Below are positions 5,032-11,488 of a stretch of 11,488 nt of DNA, piece after piece. How positions within the stretch are numbered: position 1 is the stretch's first letter; each line of letters opens with the position of its first letter. The DNA lies in the NCBI GenBank assembly GCA_904502245.1, contig CAJGDN010000027.1:1-11488 (forward strand), given 5' to 3'. This DNA comes from an uncultured Alphaproteobacteria bacterium (lineage in GTDB: Bacteria > Pseudomonadota > Alphaproteobacteria > Rs-D84). A model generated the notes under the pieces. That model did no database searches, had not been told where the DNA came from, and saw nothing but the letters and a program-made list of their open reading frames with translations. The translations under genes were made by a program, and so were the position numbers.

Positions 5032-7320
5032 ATGCAAAATGCGAGAGAGAATATTAATCAGCCACTTAGCTATACCGAATATGATATATCGGGGAATGTT
5101 TTTCGTGCGTATTATGATGCCGATGGCAAGATGGTTTTTGTCCTGGATTTTACAGAAAGTGCCGTTAAGCCAAATGTTTTGCTGGTTATAAACCCGGTTG
5201 GTAATCGCAAGTGGGATGATATTTTAATGAATGATTATGGGGTTGATTTGGAAACTGTGCGCCCCAAGAAGGACAATAAATATCAAAAGCTGGATATCGA
5301 ATATACTGGTTTGGCAGAATATGATGAATTAATAAATACATATAAATCGGGGGCGGATTTATCGGTCGCAGTTCAAAATTTATCGCGTTTTCATGATGAG
5401 GCGGCACGTCGTGCAGCATATGAACGTCTGGGGGCAGCAGAGGTTCAAGCGAATAATGCGCGTGAAACAATTGAAAAAACAAAAACTACAATATCTGAAT
5501 TACAGTCCAGATTAAAAGTTTTACGAAACAAGTTGCTGTCACAACGGCGTGAAATTGGGCGCGAGCCTACTAAACAGTCTGCGGCCAAGATTTTGCGCAC
5601 CGAAACACAGATAGATGCAGCAAATGATAAATTGGCGCGTGCAAAAAAGCGTTTGCAAAAAGCGCAGCGTCGTTTAGCAAATGCCGAAGAAGAAATAGAT
5701 GTTACAAATAAGATTTTAGCAATACTGGAAGAAAAGATAGCGGATGTGGATAATATGATGTTGCCGGTAAAGCCGGTGCCTTCTGATGTTATTACTTTTA
5801 ATCCAGTGTTTGATGATGAAAAAGCAAAAGAAGAAAATTATACAGAACCAAAGGCGGAAGATATGGCCGACGAAGAAGTAAAACCATTATTTGATACGGA
5901 TCCAAAAATATTGAATGACGAAATTGCGTTTAAACCGGTTAATTTTGGTGCGCCTGCGGTTGTAGCAGAGGAAGAATTGCCAGCTGTTGTGGAAGATGAG
6001 TTGTTGCCTATGCCAATGCCAGAACCACAATTGCCTGCCCAGGCGGTTGATTTTGCGCCAGTTGTTGATGTTCCAACTCAGGTTCCAGATGTGGTTGAGG
6101 CAGATAATGATGTCGTGCCGCTGTCGTTTGTCCCACCTGTCGCTTCGGAAGAAGTTGTGTTTGAGCCTGAATCAGAAGCGGTTGCGCAACCTGTTTTAGA
6201 AACTATTACATCTGTTTCAGAGCCTGCGTCCAAGATTGATTCTGAATTGTTGCCAGAAATAGATGTGCCTGATTTTCTTGATGAACAATCAGGTGCACCT
6301 GTCGCAAATGTTTCACAACATGTATTGCCAGAACAAGAACAACCCCAGATTCAATCTATGTCTGAATTCGAGGCGGTGCCAGTTGAAACCTCAATGCGTC
6401 CAGTTTCGCCGATTGCAGGACAAGAATCTGAAAATGCAGCTGTTCCGATTTCAACAGACAGGCAAAAACCAACGGCTTTGTACTATTTCTTGTTAATGGT
6501 TTTGATCGTTTTGTCTATATTTACGCTGTGGTTTTATCAGAAATCTGCGAATAAGTCTTTGCCGGTATTGGGCGCAGAAACTGTTCAGGCCGTTGTAATA
6601 GAAGAAAGTGCTGTGGCCTCTGCCCCGGTTGAGGATGCCACGGAAGATGCAGAACAACCTGTCCAAGAAGCAGTTGAAACAGAACAAGAGATTTTGGTTG
6701 AAAATGCCCCTGTTGTCGAAGCGGTAAGTGTTGATGTTGCACCACAGCCAGTTCCAGTAGTTGAACCAGAACCTGTACAGGTTGCGCCTGTGGTTGATTT
6801 GCAGCCCGTGCCAATCGTCGAATTAATTGACGCGGCAATCGCAGAATCAGATGTTCCAGAACCAATAATTGCGCCGGTGCAAACAGAATCTCCTTTTTTG
6901 GAAAGTGAAGAAAAAACAAAATCAAAAGTTTTAACAGAAGAAGAGATTTTGGCAACCAAACCTGTGTACGGTGTTTCGCAGAATGAAAAGATGTTTGTAG
7001 CAGCAGACGATTATCAGTCAGATGCAGCGGATGTTGTTGCTGGCCAAGAAAACGTAATGCTTAATAATGTGTATGAGGAGATGGCAAATACGCAAATTAT
7101 TAGACCAGAACTACAGGTGGTAAACGAGATTTTGCCGGATGCGGAATATCAGTTAGCAACCCAGGAAGTCTTTGCCGAGACAGAAACTGTTGATACATGT
7201 GCAGATGGCGCCGCGCCAGATATGAATGGTTGTTGTTCTGGGGAAGAATTGCGTGAATTGGATGACGAGTATATGTGTTGCGCAATTGGTACAGACGATT
7301 GTTTCCCGCCGATGATATAA
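5032..7320 (+). CDS. Unrecognised bitopic inner-membrane protein: coiled coil, disordered linkers, six-Cys tail (762 aa)
   Basis: No family recognised. Residues 1 to about 130 form a mixed N-terminal domain without a signal peptide. Residues 140-243 are a Lys/Arg/Glu-rich coiled coil. A long acidic Pro/Val/Glu-rich stretch follows (about 245-478), then one transmembrane helix (about 482-502). The chain then continues as a second Pro/Val/Glu-rich stretch to about 715. The only six cysteines of the whole protein are in the last 40 residues (723, 734-735, 749-750, 757), within A-P-D-M-N-G-C-C and C-F-P-P-M. By inference the N-terminus is cytoplasmic and the Cys-rich end periplasmic, a layout seen in scaffolds that cross the envelope. 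GGGG lies eight bases before ATG. It follows gcrA by 20 nt and ends with tandem TAA TAA before a terminator. Confidence 0.88.
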   Translation: MQNARENINQPLSYTEYDISGNVFRAYYDADGKMVFVLDFTESAVKPNVLLVINPVGNRKWDDILMNDYGVDLETVRPKKDNKYQKLDIEYTGLAEYDELINTYKSGADLSVAVQNLSRFHDEAARRAAYERLGAAEVQANNARETIEKTKTTISELQSRLKVLRNKLLSQRREIGREPTKQSAAKILRTETQIDAANDKLARAKKRLQKAQRRLANAEEEIDVTNKILAILEEKIADVDNMMLPVKPVPSDVITFNPVFDDEKAKEENYTEPKAEDMADEEVKPLFDTDPKILNDEIAFKPVNFGAPAVVAEEELPAVVEDELLPMPMPEPQLPAQAVDFAPVVDVPTQVPDVVEADNDVVPLSFVPPVASEEVVFEPESEAVAQPVLETITSVSEPASKIDSELLPEIDVPDFLDEQSGAPVANVSQHVLPEQEQPQIQSMSEFEAVPVETSMRPVSPIAGQESENAAVPISTDRQKPTALYYFLLMVLIVLSIFTLWFYQKSANKSLPVLGAETVQAVVIEESAVASAPVEDATEDAEQPVQEAVETEQEILVENAPVVEAVSVDVAPQPVPVVEPEPVQVAPVVDLQPVPIVELIDAAIAESDVPEPIIAPVQTESPFLESEEKTKSKVLTEEEILATKPVYGVSQNEKMFVAADDYQSDAADVVAGQENVMLNNVYEEMANTQIIRPELQVVNEILPDAEYQLATQEVFAETETVDTCADGAAPDMNGCCSGEELRELDDEYMCCAIGTDDCFPPMI

Positions 7321-7322
7321 TA

Positions 7323-7353
7323 AAAATACCCGCCAAATGGCGGGGTTTTATTT
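7323..7353. terminator. Bidirectional intrinsic terminator
   Basis: A perfect 6-bp stem CCCGCC/GGCGGG (7329-7334 with 7339-7344) around an AAAT loop is followed on the plus strand by GTTTTATTT and on the minus strand by TATTTTTATT. It ends the 762-residue gene on the plus strand. On the minus strand it immediately follows the TAA (7350-7348) of the small candidate gene, so it can serve both convergent units. Confidence 0.85.
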
Positions 7354-7621
7354 GTGACGGATTAGTCGTTCGTTTAGTTTGTTCTTTTGTTTATGGTTTT
7401 TAGGGGCGATATATTTTTCAAAATCATGTTGTTGTTTGATTTTGATTCTATGTTGGGTGTTCAGCATAATGTTTAGTATAAGAATTGATTGTTCATCGCA
7501 CGGAAAATGTATTGGTGCACACAGATAGCTGTTTATTGTGCGTGGATGGCCAGCAATGCGTAATATGCCGCCTGGTAATTGCCGCCCCCAATTAATAATA
7601 TTTTTTTGCCATGTTAATCAT
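7348..7621 (-). CDS. Candidate small basic protein, frame broken at an A7 run (about 90 aa)
   Basis: No family recognised. On the minus strand, ATG at 7621 (or 7612) reads M-I-N-M-A-K-K-Y-Y and stops. The frame one base away is open for 88 codons from 7617 to a TAA at 7350-7348 but has no usable start of its own. Removing one A from the A7 run (7607-7601) joins them into a protein opening M-I-N-M-A-K-N-I-I-N-W-G-R-Q-L-P-G-G and ending in a strongly basic tail. A TTGACA promoter lies directly upstream and a terminator directly downstream, so a transcript is expected. The break may be a homopolymer sequencing error, a real frameshift, or a site of transcriptional slippage. A non-coding RNA is the alternative; I saw no match to 6S, tmRNA or RNase P signatures. 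Confidence 0.45.
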
Positions 7622-7626
7622 AAGCG

Positions 7627-7658
7627 ATTATGGTAATGTCGAAAGCAGTACTTGTCAA
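7627..7658 (-). promoter_or_regulatory. Consensus -35 promoter for the small minus-strand unit
   Basis: A perfect TTGACA (7658-7653) is followed after 17 bp by TACCAT (7635-7630), or after 20 bp by the better hexamer CATAAT (7632-7627). The predicted start of transcription (about 7623-7620) falls on or beside the ATG at 7621, which would make the message leaderless. Confidence 0.5.
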
Positions 7659-7674
7659 GAGCGCCTGAGTTATA

Positions 7675-7704
7675 GAAAAAAAGGTGCACCGTTTTGGTGC
7701 ACCT
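7675..7704 (-). terminator. Intrinsic terminator of tig
   Basis: A perfect 9-bp stem AGGTGCACC/GGTGCACCT (7682-7690 with 7696-7704) with a five-base loop is followed on the minus strand by a T run. It starts seven bases after the tig stop codon. Each arm contains the palindrome GGTGCACC. Confidence 0.9.
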
Positions 7705-7710
7705 AGGGAT

Positions 7711-9018
7711 TTAACGTACCGAGTTTTGTTTAAACAATTCTTCGGCTTTGACCTTTTTTTCTTTGGTTTTGACATGTGTTAACATGGCGTCTAATGCTTT
7801 TCTTTCAAACAGCATGCCACGCAACATTGCCAGGGCGTTTGGATTCTTGTTATAGAATTCAAATACCTGTTTTGGGTCTGGATAACGTGCCGCTTCGGCC
7901 CAGATTGCCTGTTGCAGGTCGTCACGTGTAACTTCTACGCCATTTTGTGTGCCCCATTCGGCTAAAATCAGACCTAATTTAACACGGCGTTCTGCGTCCT
8001 TGCGTTCGGTCTTGTCGTCCCATTTGTGTTCGCATTTTTTATCGTCACAGTGTGCGTGATTGCGTTCAAATTCGGACTTTGCCATGTTGTATTCTTGTTC
8101 AACCAATGTTTCTGGCAGGTCTAATTTAACCTTGTCCGCCAAAACATCTAATATTTCGTCACGCATTTCACGTTGTGCAACGTCCGAATATTGTTCTGTC
8201 AAAATATTGCGGATGTGTTCTTTTAATGCGTCGACAGTTTCATGGCCAACCTGTTTTGCCAATTCATCGTTCAATTCTGGCAAGATGTGTTTGCGGATTT
8301 CGTGGATTTCAACTTCGAAACGTGCATCCTGACCTGCCAGGTTTTCTGCATGATATTCTGCAGGGAATTTTACATTAACATCAAATTTGTCGCCAATTTT
8401 GTGACCGATAATTTGATCTTCGAATCCTGGAATAAATGCACCAGAACCCAAAATCAGGTGATGTTTCTTGGCTTCGCCACCTTCGAACGCTTCGTCGTTT
8501 ACAAAACCTTTGAAATCGATAACTGCGACGTCGCCATTTGCAGCCTTGTATTTTTCATCCTGCTTTTCCGCAACGCTGCGTGATTTGCGAATATTTTCCA
8601 GCGCAACATCAACTTCTTTTTCATCCAGTTCTGCAACTTTCTTGGTAACAGTGATTTTGGACAAATCAATTTCTGGCAGTGAAGGCAGGATATCGAATTC
8701 TAATGAATATTCTGCATCTTTACCGATTTCCCAACCAGCCATGTCAGCCTTGGGTGCGCCGGCCAGACGGATTTTTTTGTCAGCGATATAGTTGTTCAAA
8801 TCGTCGTTCATTAATTTATCAATCGCTTCGCCGTATGCGGATGCATTGTATTTCTGGCGCAAAATGTTTAATGGAACTTTGCCTTCGCGGAACCCAGGCA
8901 TTTTAACCTTTTTGCCGTATTCCATCAGGATTTTGTCTGCTGCGTCCTGTAAATCTTTGGCAGAAATAGTGCCATTAACTGAATAGTGTAAATCTTTGAT
9001 TTTTTCTTTTGTAAACAT
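7711..9018 (-). CDS. tig: Trigger factor, ribosome-associated chaperone and prolyl isomerase
   Basis: Trigger factor binds L23 at the ribosome exit tunnel and folds nascent chains. The ribosome-binding signature GFREGKVP is at residues 42-49. An FKBP-type prolyl isomerase domain covers about 158-245 (V-I-D-F-K-G-F, then F-I-P-G-F-E-D-Q-I-I-G), and the helical chaperone arms fill the rest; 435 residues fits the family. I start at ATG 9018, not the in-frame ATG at 9063, because AGGGG lies seven bases upstream, the promoter's predicted start falls between the two, and M-F-T-K-E-K lacks the non-homologous extension. One oddity is a Cys/His-rich segment in the C-terminal part, HAHCDDKKCEHKW (321-333). 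It has its own promoter and a strong terminator, so it is probably monocistronic. Confidence 0.96.
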   Translation of the reverse strand: MFTKEKIKDLHYSVNGTISAKDLQDAADKILMEYGKKVKMPGFREGKVPLNILRQKYNASAYGEAIDKLMNDDLNNYIADKKIRLAGAPKADMAGWEIGKDAEYSLEFDILPSLPEIDLSKITVTKKVAELDEKEVDVALENIRKSRSVAEKQDEKYKAANGDVAVIDFKGFVNDEAFEGGEAKKHHLILGSGAFIPGFEDQIIGHKIGDKFDVNVKFPAEYHAENLAGQDARFEVEIHEIRKHILPELNDELAKQVGHETVDALKEHIRNILTEQYSDVAQREMRDEILDVLADKVKLDLPETLVEQEYNMAKSEFERNHAHCDDKKCEHKWDDKTERKDAERRVKLGLILAEWGTQNGVEVTRDDLQQAIWAEAARYPDPKQVFEFYNKNPNALAMLRGMLFERKALDAMLTHVKTKEKKVKAEELFKQNSVR

Positions 9019-9054
9019 ATGTTTTCCCCTGTGTAAAGTAAGAATTGCCCCGTG

Positions 9055-9082
9055 ATTATACAATGTTTTTAAATGAAAGCAA
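9055..9082 (-). promoter_or_regulatory. tig promoter
   Basis: A perfect TATAAT (9060-9055) with TTGCTT (9082-9077) 16 bp upstream lies between the rplY terminator and tig. The predicted leader is about 30 nt and carries the AGGGG site. Confidence 0.6.
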
Positions 9083-9084
9083 TA

Positions 9085-9113
9085 ATAAAAAAATCCCGTC
9101 GGGCGACGGGATT
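9085..9113 (-). terminator. Intrinsic terminator of rplY
   Basis: A 9-bp stem AATCCCGTC/GACGGGATT (9092-9100 with 9105-9113) and a four-base loop are followed by six Ts on the minus strand. It lies about 20 bp after the rplY stop and separates it from tig. Confidence 0.9.
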
Positions 9114-9135
9114 AAAAATAATGTGTTTTTTATCA

Positions 9136-9750
9136 TTATTTCTTTGATGCTGCCATTGCAGCAGCCTTGGCTTTTTCATCTTCTTCCATTGGCATTTTAC
9201 CGCCGATTGTCGCGAATGCCAATTCTGCCTGGTGCAAGCCCAATTCAACGCCTGCTGGTAATACCAGGTCAGTACCGTGAACCACGTCACCAATTGTCAG
9301 GTTTGCCAGGTCGATAATGATTTTTTCTGGGATAACGTCAACCAAACCACGCAATGCAACCTTACGTACTGCAAAGTTCAATGTGCCGCCCAGTTTCAGA
9401 CCCTTTGAAATTTCAGCGTTGATAACTTCAACCGGAACAACAACGTTAACTGGTTTTTTTACGTCGATACGTTTGAAGTCGGCATGAATTACAGCGTCGC
9501 TTACTGGATGATATTGGATGTCCATCAGCATTGCGTCTTCTGTGCCTTCGCTGGTTTTAATTTGGAACAATTTTGTCCGCAAACCTGGTGTTTTCAATAA
9601 CATATCAAATTCACGACCGTTTAATTCAATCGCGACAGGGGCTTTCTTTTCCCCATAGATAACAGCAGGGATATTTTTATTGTTGCGGATGCTGCGTGCG
9701 GCCCCCTTGCCTGCTGCGCTGCGAATTTCTGCGTTTAAGTTAATAGCCAT
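9136..9750 (-). CDS. rplY: 50S ribosomal protein L25/general stress protein Ctc
   Basis: L25 of the long TL5/Ctc type binds 5S rRNA in the large subunit. The N-terminal L25 barrel (about 1-95) carries G-K-G-A-A-R-S-I-R and N-I-P-A-V-I-Y-G (14-33) and the H-A-D-F-K-R-I-D motif. The C-terminal TL5 beta domain runs to about 185, followed by an acidic then Ala/Lys-rich tail; 204 residues is normal for the two-domain form. AAAAGG lies eight bases before ATG. It has its own promoter and terminator. The peptidyl-tRNA hydrolase gene often found beside rplY is not adjacent here. Confidence 0.95.
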   Translation of the reverse strand: MAINLNAEIRSAAGKGAARSIRNNKNIPAVIYGEKKAPVAIELNGREFDMLLKTPGLRTKLFQIKTSEGTEDAMLMDIQYHPVSDAVIHADFKRIDVKKPVNVVVPVEVINAEISKGLKLGGTLNFAVRKVALRGLVDVIPEKIIIDLANLTIGDVVHGTDLVLPAGVELGLHQAELAFATIGGKMPMEEDEKAKAAAMAASKK

Positions 9751-9815
9751 TTTTTATTCCTTTTATAGCGTTTGTTTAAATTGTGCCCAGCCTCCAAGGG
9801 TGCTGTGCGGGGCGT

Positions 9816-9844
9816 ATTATGACCTAAAAAACATAAAAAATCAA
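9816..9844 (-). promoter_or_regulatory. rplY promoter with structured leader
   Basis: TTGATT (9844-9839) and CATAAT (9821-9816) are 17 bp apart. The predicted leader of nearly 60 nt contains a modest imperfect hairpin (CAGC paired with GCTG, about 9783-9804) ahead of the ribosome binding site. Whether the hairpin regulates is unknown. Confidence 0.55.
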
Positions 9845-9854
9845 GTAAAAATCG

Positions 9855-10418
9855 TTAAATCTTTTGTAAAATTAAAAATCGGGCGCGACCATATGTCTTG
9901 TCGCGTAAAATTTCCCATTTTGTTTCATCAGGTTGGGTTTTGTTAATATTTTCTTGTTCCCAGATAATAATTGTGCCGGGTTTTACTGTATTACCTAACT
10001 TTTTTACCAATGATATACCCAATTCATGCATGTCGTATGGGGCGTCAATGAATATTAATGTGGCAGATTCACCCATTCTTGTCGCCATGGCGATGGCGTC
10101 ACCCTGCACTATGTGTGCGCGTGTGCCAACAGACAGTGTGGCCAGGTTATCCTGAATTGTTCTGATTGATGTTGGATTTATGTCTGTGAATGTGACAGAC
10201 GCGTTTGGATATCGTGATAAGCATTCTATGCCAAATGCACCACTGCCCCCAAACGCATCCCAGATATTTAATTCTGTGACAGATGTGTCTAAAATGCCAG
10301 ATTCTAGCATGTTAAACAGTGCAATACGTGCGCGATTTTGTGTTGGACGTGCGTTCGGTGGCAGACGCAATTTGCGTCCACGATATATTCCTGAAATAAT
10401 TTGCAATTTTGAATCCAT
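9855..10418 (-). CDS. rsmD: 16S rRNA (guanine966-N2)-methyltransferase RsmD
   Basis: RsmD uses S-adenosylmethionine to methylate G966 of 16S rRNA on the assembling 30S subunit. The N-terminal substrate motif appears as I-I-S-G-x-Y-R-G-R-x-L and R-P-T-Q-N-R-A-R-x-x-L-F-N (7-36). Motif I is DAFGGSGAFGIECLSR (54-69), and D79 starts the acidic motif II segment. The catalytic [DN]-P-P-[YF] tetrapeptide reads DAPY (125-128), with the first proline replaced by alanine (codon GCC). At 187 residues it is full length. ATG at 10418 has no Shine-Dalgarno, and the predicted transcription start falls one base upstream, so the message is probably leaderless. It is divergent from tadA across 17 bp. Confidence 0.92.
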   Translation of the reverse strand: MDSKLQIISGIYRGRKLRLPPNARPTQNRARIALFNMLESGILDTSVTELNIWDAFGGSGAFGIECLSRYPNASVTFTDINPTSIRTIQDNLATLSVGTRAHIVQGDAIAMATRMGESATLIFIDAPYDMHELGISLVKKLGNTVKPGTIIIWEQENINKTQPDETKWEILRDKTYGRARFLILQKI

Positions 10419-10453
10419 ACGATAAAGTATAAAGTATGAAATTTATGAATCAA
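10401..10453. promoter_or_regulatory. Overlapping divergent promoters of rsmD and tadA
   Basis: Minus strand: TTGATT (10453-10448), 16 bp, TATACT (10431-10426), reading into rsmD. Plus strand: TTGCAA (10401-10406), 16 bp, TAAAGT (10423-10428), reading into tadA. Both predicted starts fall about one base before the respective ATG. The -10 elements overlap in a tandem ATAAAGT repeat (10422-10435). GAATC occurs at 10411-10415 and 10447-10451, one inside each promoter. Confidence 0.45.
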
Positions 10454-10882
10454 GCCTTTAATGCAGCCAGGCGTGCGGCCATGCATGAAGATGTACCAAT
10501 TGGTGCAGTTATTGTGCGTGACGGAAAAATTATCGCACGTGGTGAAAATCAGGTGCAACTGAAAAAAAATCCAACATTACATGCGGAAATCGTTGCGATT
10601 AACCGTGCGTGCAAGAAGTTGGGGGGTAAATTTCTGGATGGTTGCGATATTTATGTGACGCTGGAACCGTGCGCAATGTGTGCGACGGCGATATCTTTTG
10701 CGCGTATAAATAATATTTACTTTGCGGCTGCGGATGAAAAAGGTGGCGGTATTACTTCAAATGCGCGCGTATATGATACGGATCGGCATTTGTGGAAACC
10801 GATTGTTCATCAAATGCCGGAATTTGCAGAAGAATCTGCACAGATGTTGCGGGATTTTTTTCGTGCGCGTCGTGAAAAATAG
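10436..10882 (+). CDS. tadA: tRNA-specific adenosine deaminase TadA
   Basis: TadA deaminates A34 of tRNA-Arg(ACG) to inosine. The zinc and catalytic residues of the cytidine-deaminase fold are present: H49-A-E51 (E51 as proton shuttle) and P-C79-A-M-C82. G-A-V-I-V (23-27) and the F-F-R-A-R-R-E-K tail are typical of the family, and 148 residues is normal. ATG at 10436 has no Shine-Dalgarno and lies at the predicted transcription start, so it is probably leaderless. ATG at 10445 is an alternative but also lacks a binding site. It is divergent from rsmD and convergent with rpsI. Confidence 0.94.
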   Translation: MKFMNQAFNAARRAAMHEDVPIGAVIVRDGKIIARGENQVQLKKNPTLHAEIVAINRACKKLGGKFLDGCDIYVTLEPCAMCATAISFARINNIYFAAADEKGGGITSNARVYDTDRHLWKPIVHQMPEFAEESAQMLRDFFRARREK

Positions 10883-10899
10883 TTGAGTTTAATTTTTGT

Positions 10900-10926
10900 A
10901 AAAAAAAATCCCGCAGTTGCGGGATT
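10900..10926 (-). terminator. Intrinsic terminator between tadA and rpsI
   Basis: An 8-bp stem AATCCCGC/GCGGGATT (10907-10914 with 10919-10926) with an AGTT loop is followed on the minus strand by a long T run, so it mainly ends the rplM-rpsI transcript. The plus-strand tail (CTTTG) is weak, so tadA may use it inefficiently. Confidence 0.85.
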
Positions 10927-10945
10927 CTTTGTGTTCCAAAACGAA

Positions 10946-11428
10946 TTAACGTTTTGAGAACTGTGTAGAACGACGTGCCTTGCGGTAACCGTAGTGTTTA
11001 CGTTCAACAACACGGCTGTCGCGTGTCAAGAAGCCTGCGGCCTTTAACGCTGCGCGTAATTCTGGTTCGATTTTTTCCAATGCCTTGGAAATACCGTGTT
11101 TTACTGCGCCTGCTTGACCTGACAAACCGCCACCTTCTACCATCGCAACAATGTCATAAGATGTTTCGCGTTTTGTGATGCCGAATGGCTGTGCGATAAT
11201 CATCTGTAATACTGCACGACGGAAGTATTCGTTTGATGGTTTGCCGTTAACTGTGATGTTGCCCTTGCCTGGCATCAAATATACGCGTGCAATGGAATCT
11301 TTACGTTTACCTGTTGCGTATGTCGCGTCTGTTAATTTTGGTGCAACAACTTTCTTAGCGGTTGCTTTCTTTGCAGGGGCAGCTTTCTTTGCTGTTGTTT
11401 TTGCTGCTGTTTTCTTTGCTTCTGCCAT
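10946..11428 (-). CDS. rpsI: 30S ribosomal protein S9
   Basis: S9 lies in the 30S head, and its C-terminal tail reaches the P-site tRNA. The core begins with Y-A-T-G-K-R-K-D-S-I-A-R-V (37-49) and includes Y-D-I-V-A-M-V-E-G-G-G-L-S-G-Q-A-G-A. It ends with the invariant S-K-R in Q-F-S-K-R. About 32 extra N-terminal residues form an Ala/Lys-rich extension, making it 160 residues against about 130 in E. coli. The start overlaps the rplM stop as TAATG, with GGGG seven bases before ATG inside rplM, so translation is coupled. Confidence 0.97.
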   Translation of the reverse strand: MAEAKKTAAKTTAKKAAPAKKATAKKVVAPKLTDATYATGKRKDSIARVYLMPGKGNITVNGKPSNEYFRRAVLQMIIAQPFGITKRETSYDIVAMVEGGGLSGQAGAVKHGISKALEKIEPELRAALKAAGFLTRDSRVVERKHYGYRKARRSTQFSKR

Positions 11429-11488
11429 TATTCGCCCCTTTTGTTCTTACGGTTCAAGCCTGCGAAATCAATAACTTCTGGTTTCTGG
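11428..11488 (-). CDS. rplM: 50S ribosomal protein L13, C-terminal end (partial)
   Basis: Nineteen codons plus the stop lie inside the window; the rest is beyond the right edge. The residues read Q-K-P-E-V-I-D-F-A-G-L-N-R-K-N-K-R-G-E, matching the usual L13 tail. The TAA shares one base with the rpsI start. L13 and S9 form the standard bacterial rplM-rpsI operon, which supports the identification despite the short stretch. Confidence 0.88.
   Translation of the reverse strand, partial: QKPEVIDFAGLNRKNKRGE

Noticed and set aside
6521..6959. Two long minus-strand ORFs opposite the 762-residue gene
   Set aside because: They are the reverse readings of a Pro/Val/Glu-rich repetitive region, giving Leu/Gln-rich or Ser/Thr/Gly-rich low complexity, without start signals.
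7682..7704. Two copies of the palindrome GGTGCACC as a possible operator
   Set aside because: They are the arms of the tig terminator stem, which explains them fully given the adjacent T run.
7622..7710. Possible tRNA or small structured RNA between tig and the small gene
   Set aside because: I could not fold a cloverleaf or find a T-loop motif; a promoter and a terminator account for the stretch.
9018..9063. Upstream ATG at 9063 as the trigger factor start
   Set aside because: It lies at or before the predicted transcription start, has no ribosome binding site and adds 15 residues foreign to the family.

Overview
The window reads as an AT-rich chromosomal segment of an alphaproteobacterium, probably an uncultured or host-associated lineage. 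The class assignment rests mainly on an intact GcrA-type cell-cycle regulator (4400-5011). The housekeeping genes on the right (tig, rplY/ctc, rsmD, tadA, rpsI, 3' end of rplM) are ordinary bacterial core genes. I see no mobile element, CRISPR array, tRNA or rRNA gene.

Left third (1-4326, minus strand): a tightly packed apparent operon. It starts with a short A24-type prepilin peptidase and continues with three unrecognised exported proteins of about 274, 344 and 625 residues. The junctions are a TAATG stop/start overlap, an 8-nt gap and zero spacing. Each exported protein has a signal peptide and exactly four cysteines in its mature part. Another minus-strand gene may begin at the left edge, with its own promoter, a strong GGAGG and apparently an ATT start. 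This block is the best candidate for an undescribed envelope or secretion system.

Middle (4327-7710): a 73-bp divergent promoter region carries a GANTC site, the sequence class that GcrA reads when CcrM has methylated it. It feeds gcrA and, 20 nt later, a 762-residue protein. That protein has a cytoplasmic coiled coil, a long acidic Pro/Val-rich linker, one membrane span and a periplasmic tail ending in a six-cysteine module. The next 390 bp hold no long ORF. They do contain a candidate ~90-residue basic protein on the minus strand with a TTGACA promoter, a frame break at an A7 run, and a hairpin terminator shared with the convergent 762-residue gene.

Right third (7711-11488): trigger factor and L25/Ctc, each with its own promoter and (for both) intrinsic terminator on the minus strand. 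Next come rsmD and tadA, divergent across only 17 bp with overlapping promoters and probably leaderless starts. Last is the rplM-rpsI ribosomal operon entering from the right edge, convergent with tadA. These genes serve protein folding, 16S rRNA methylation, tRNA wobble editing and ribosome assembly.
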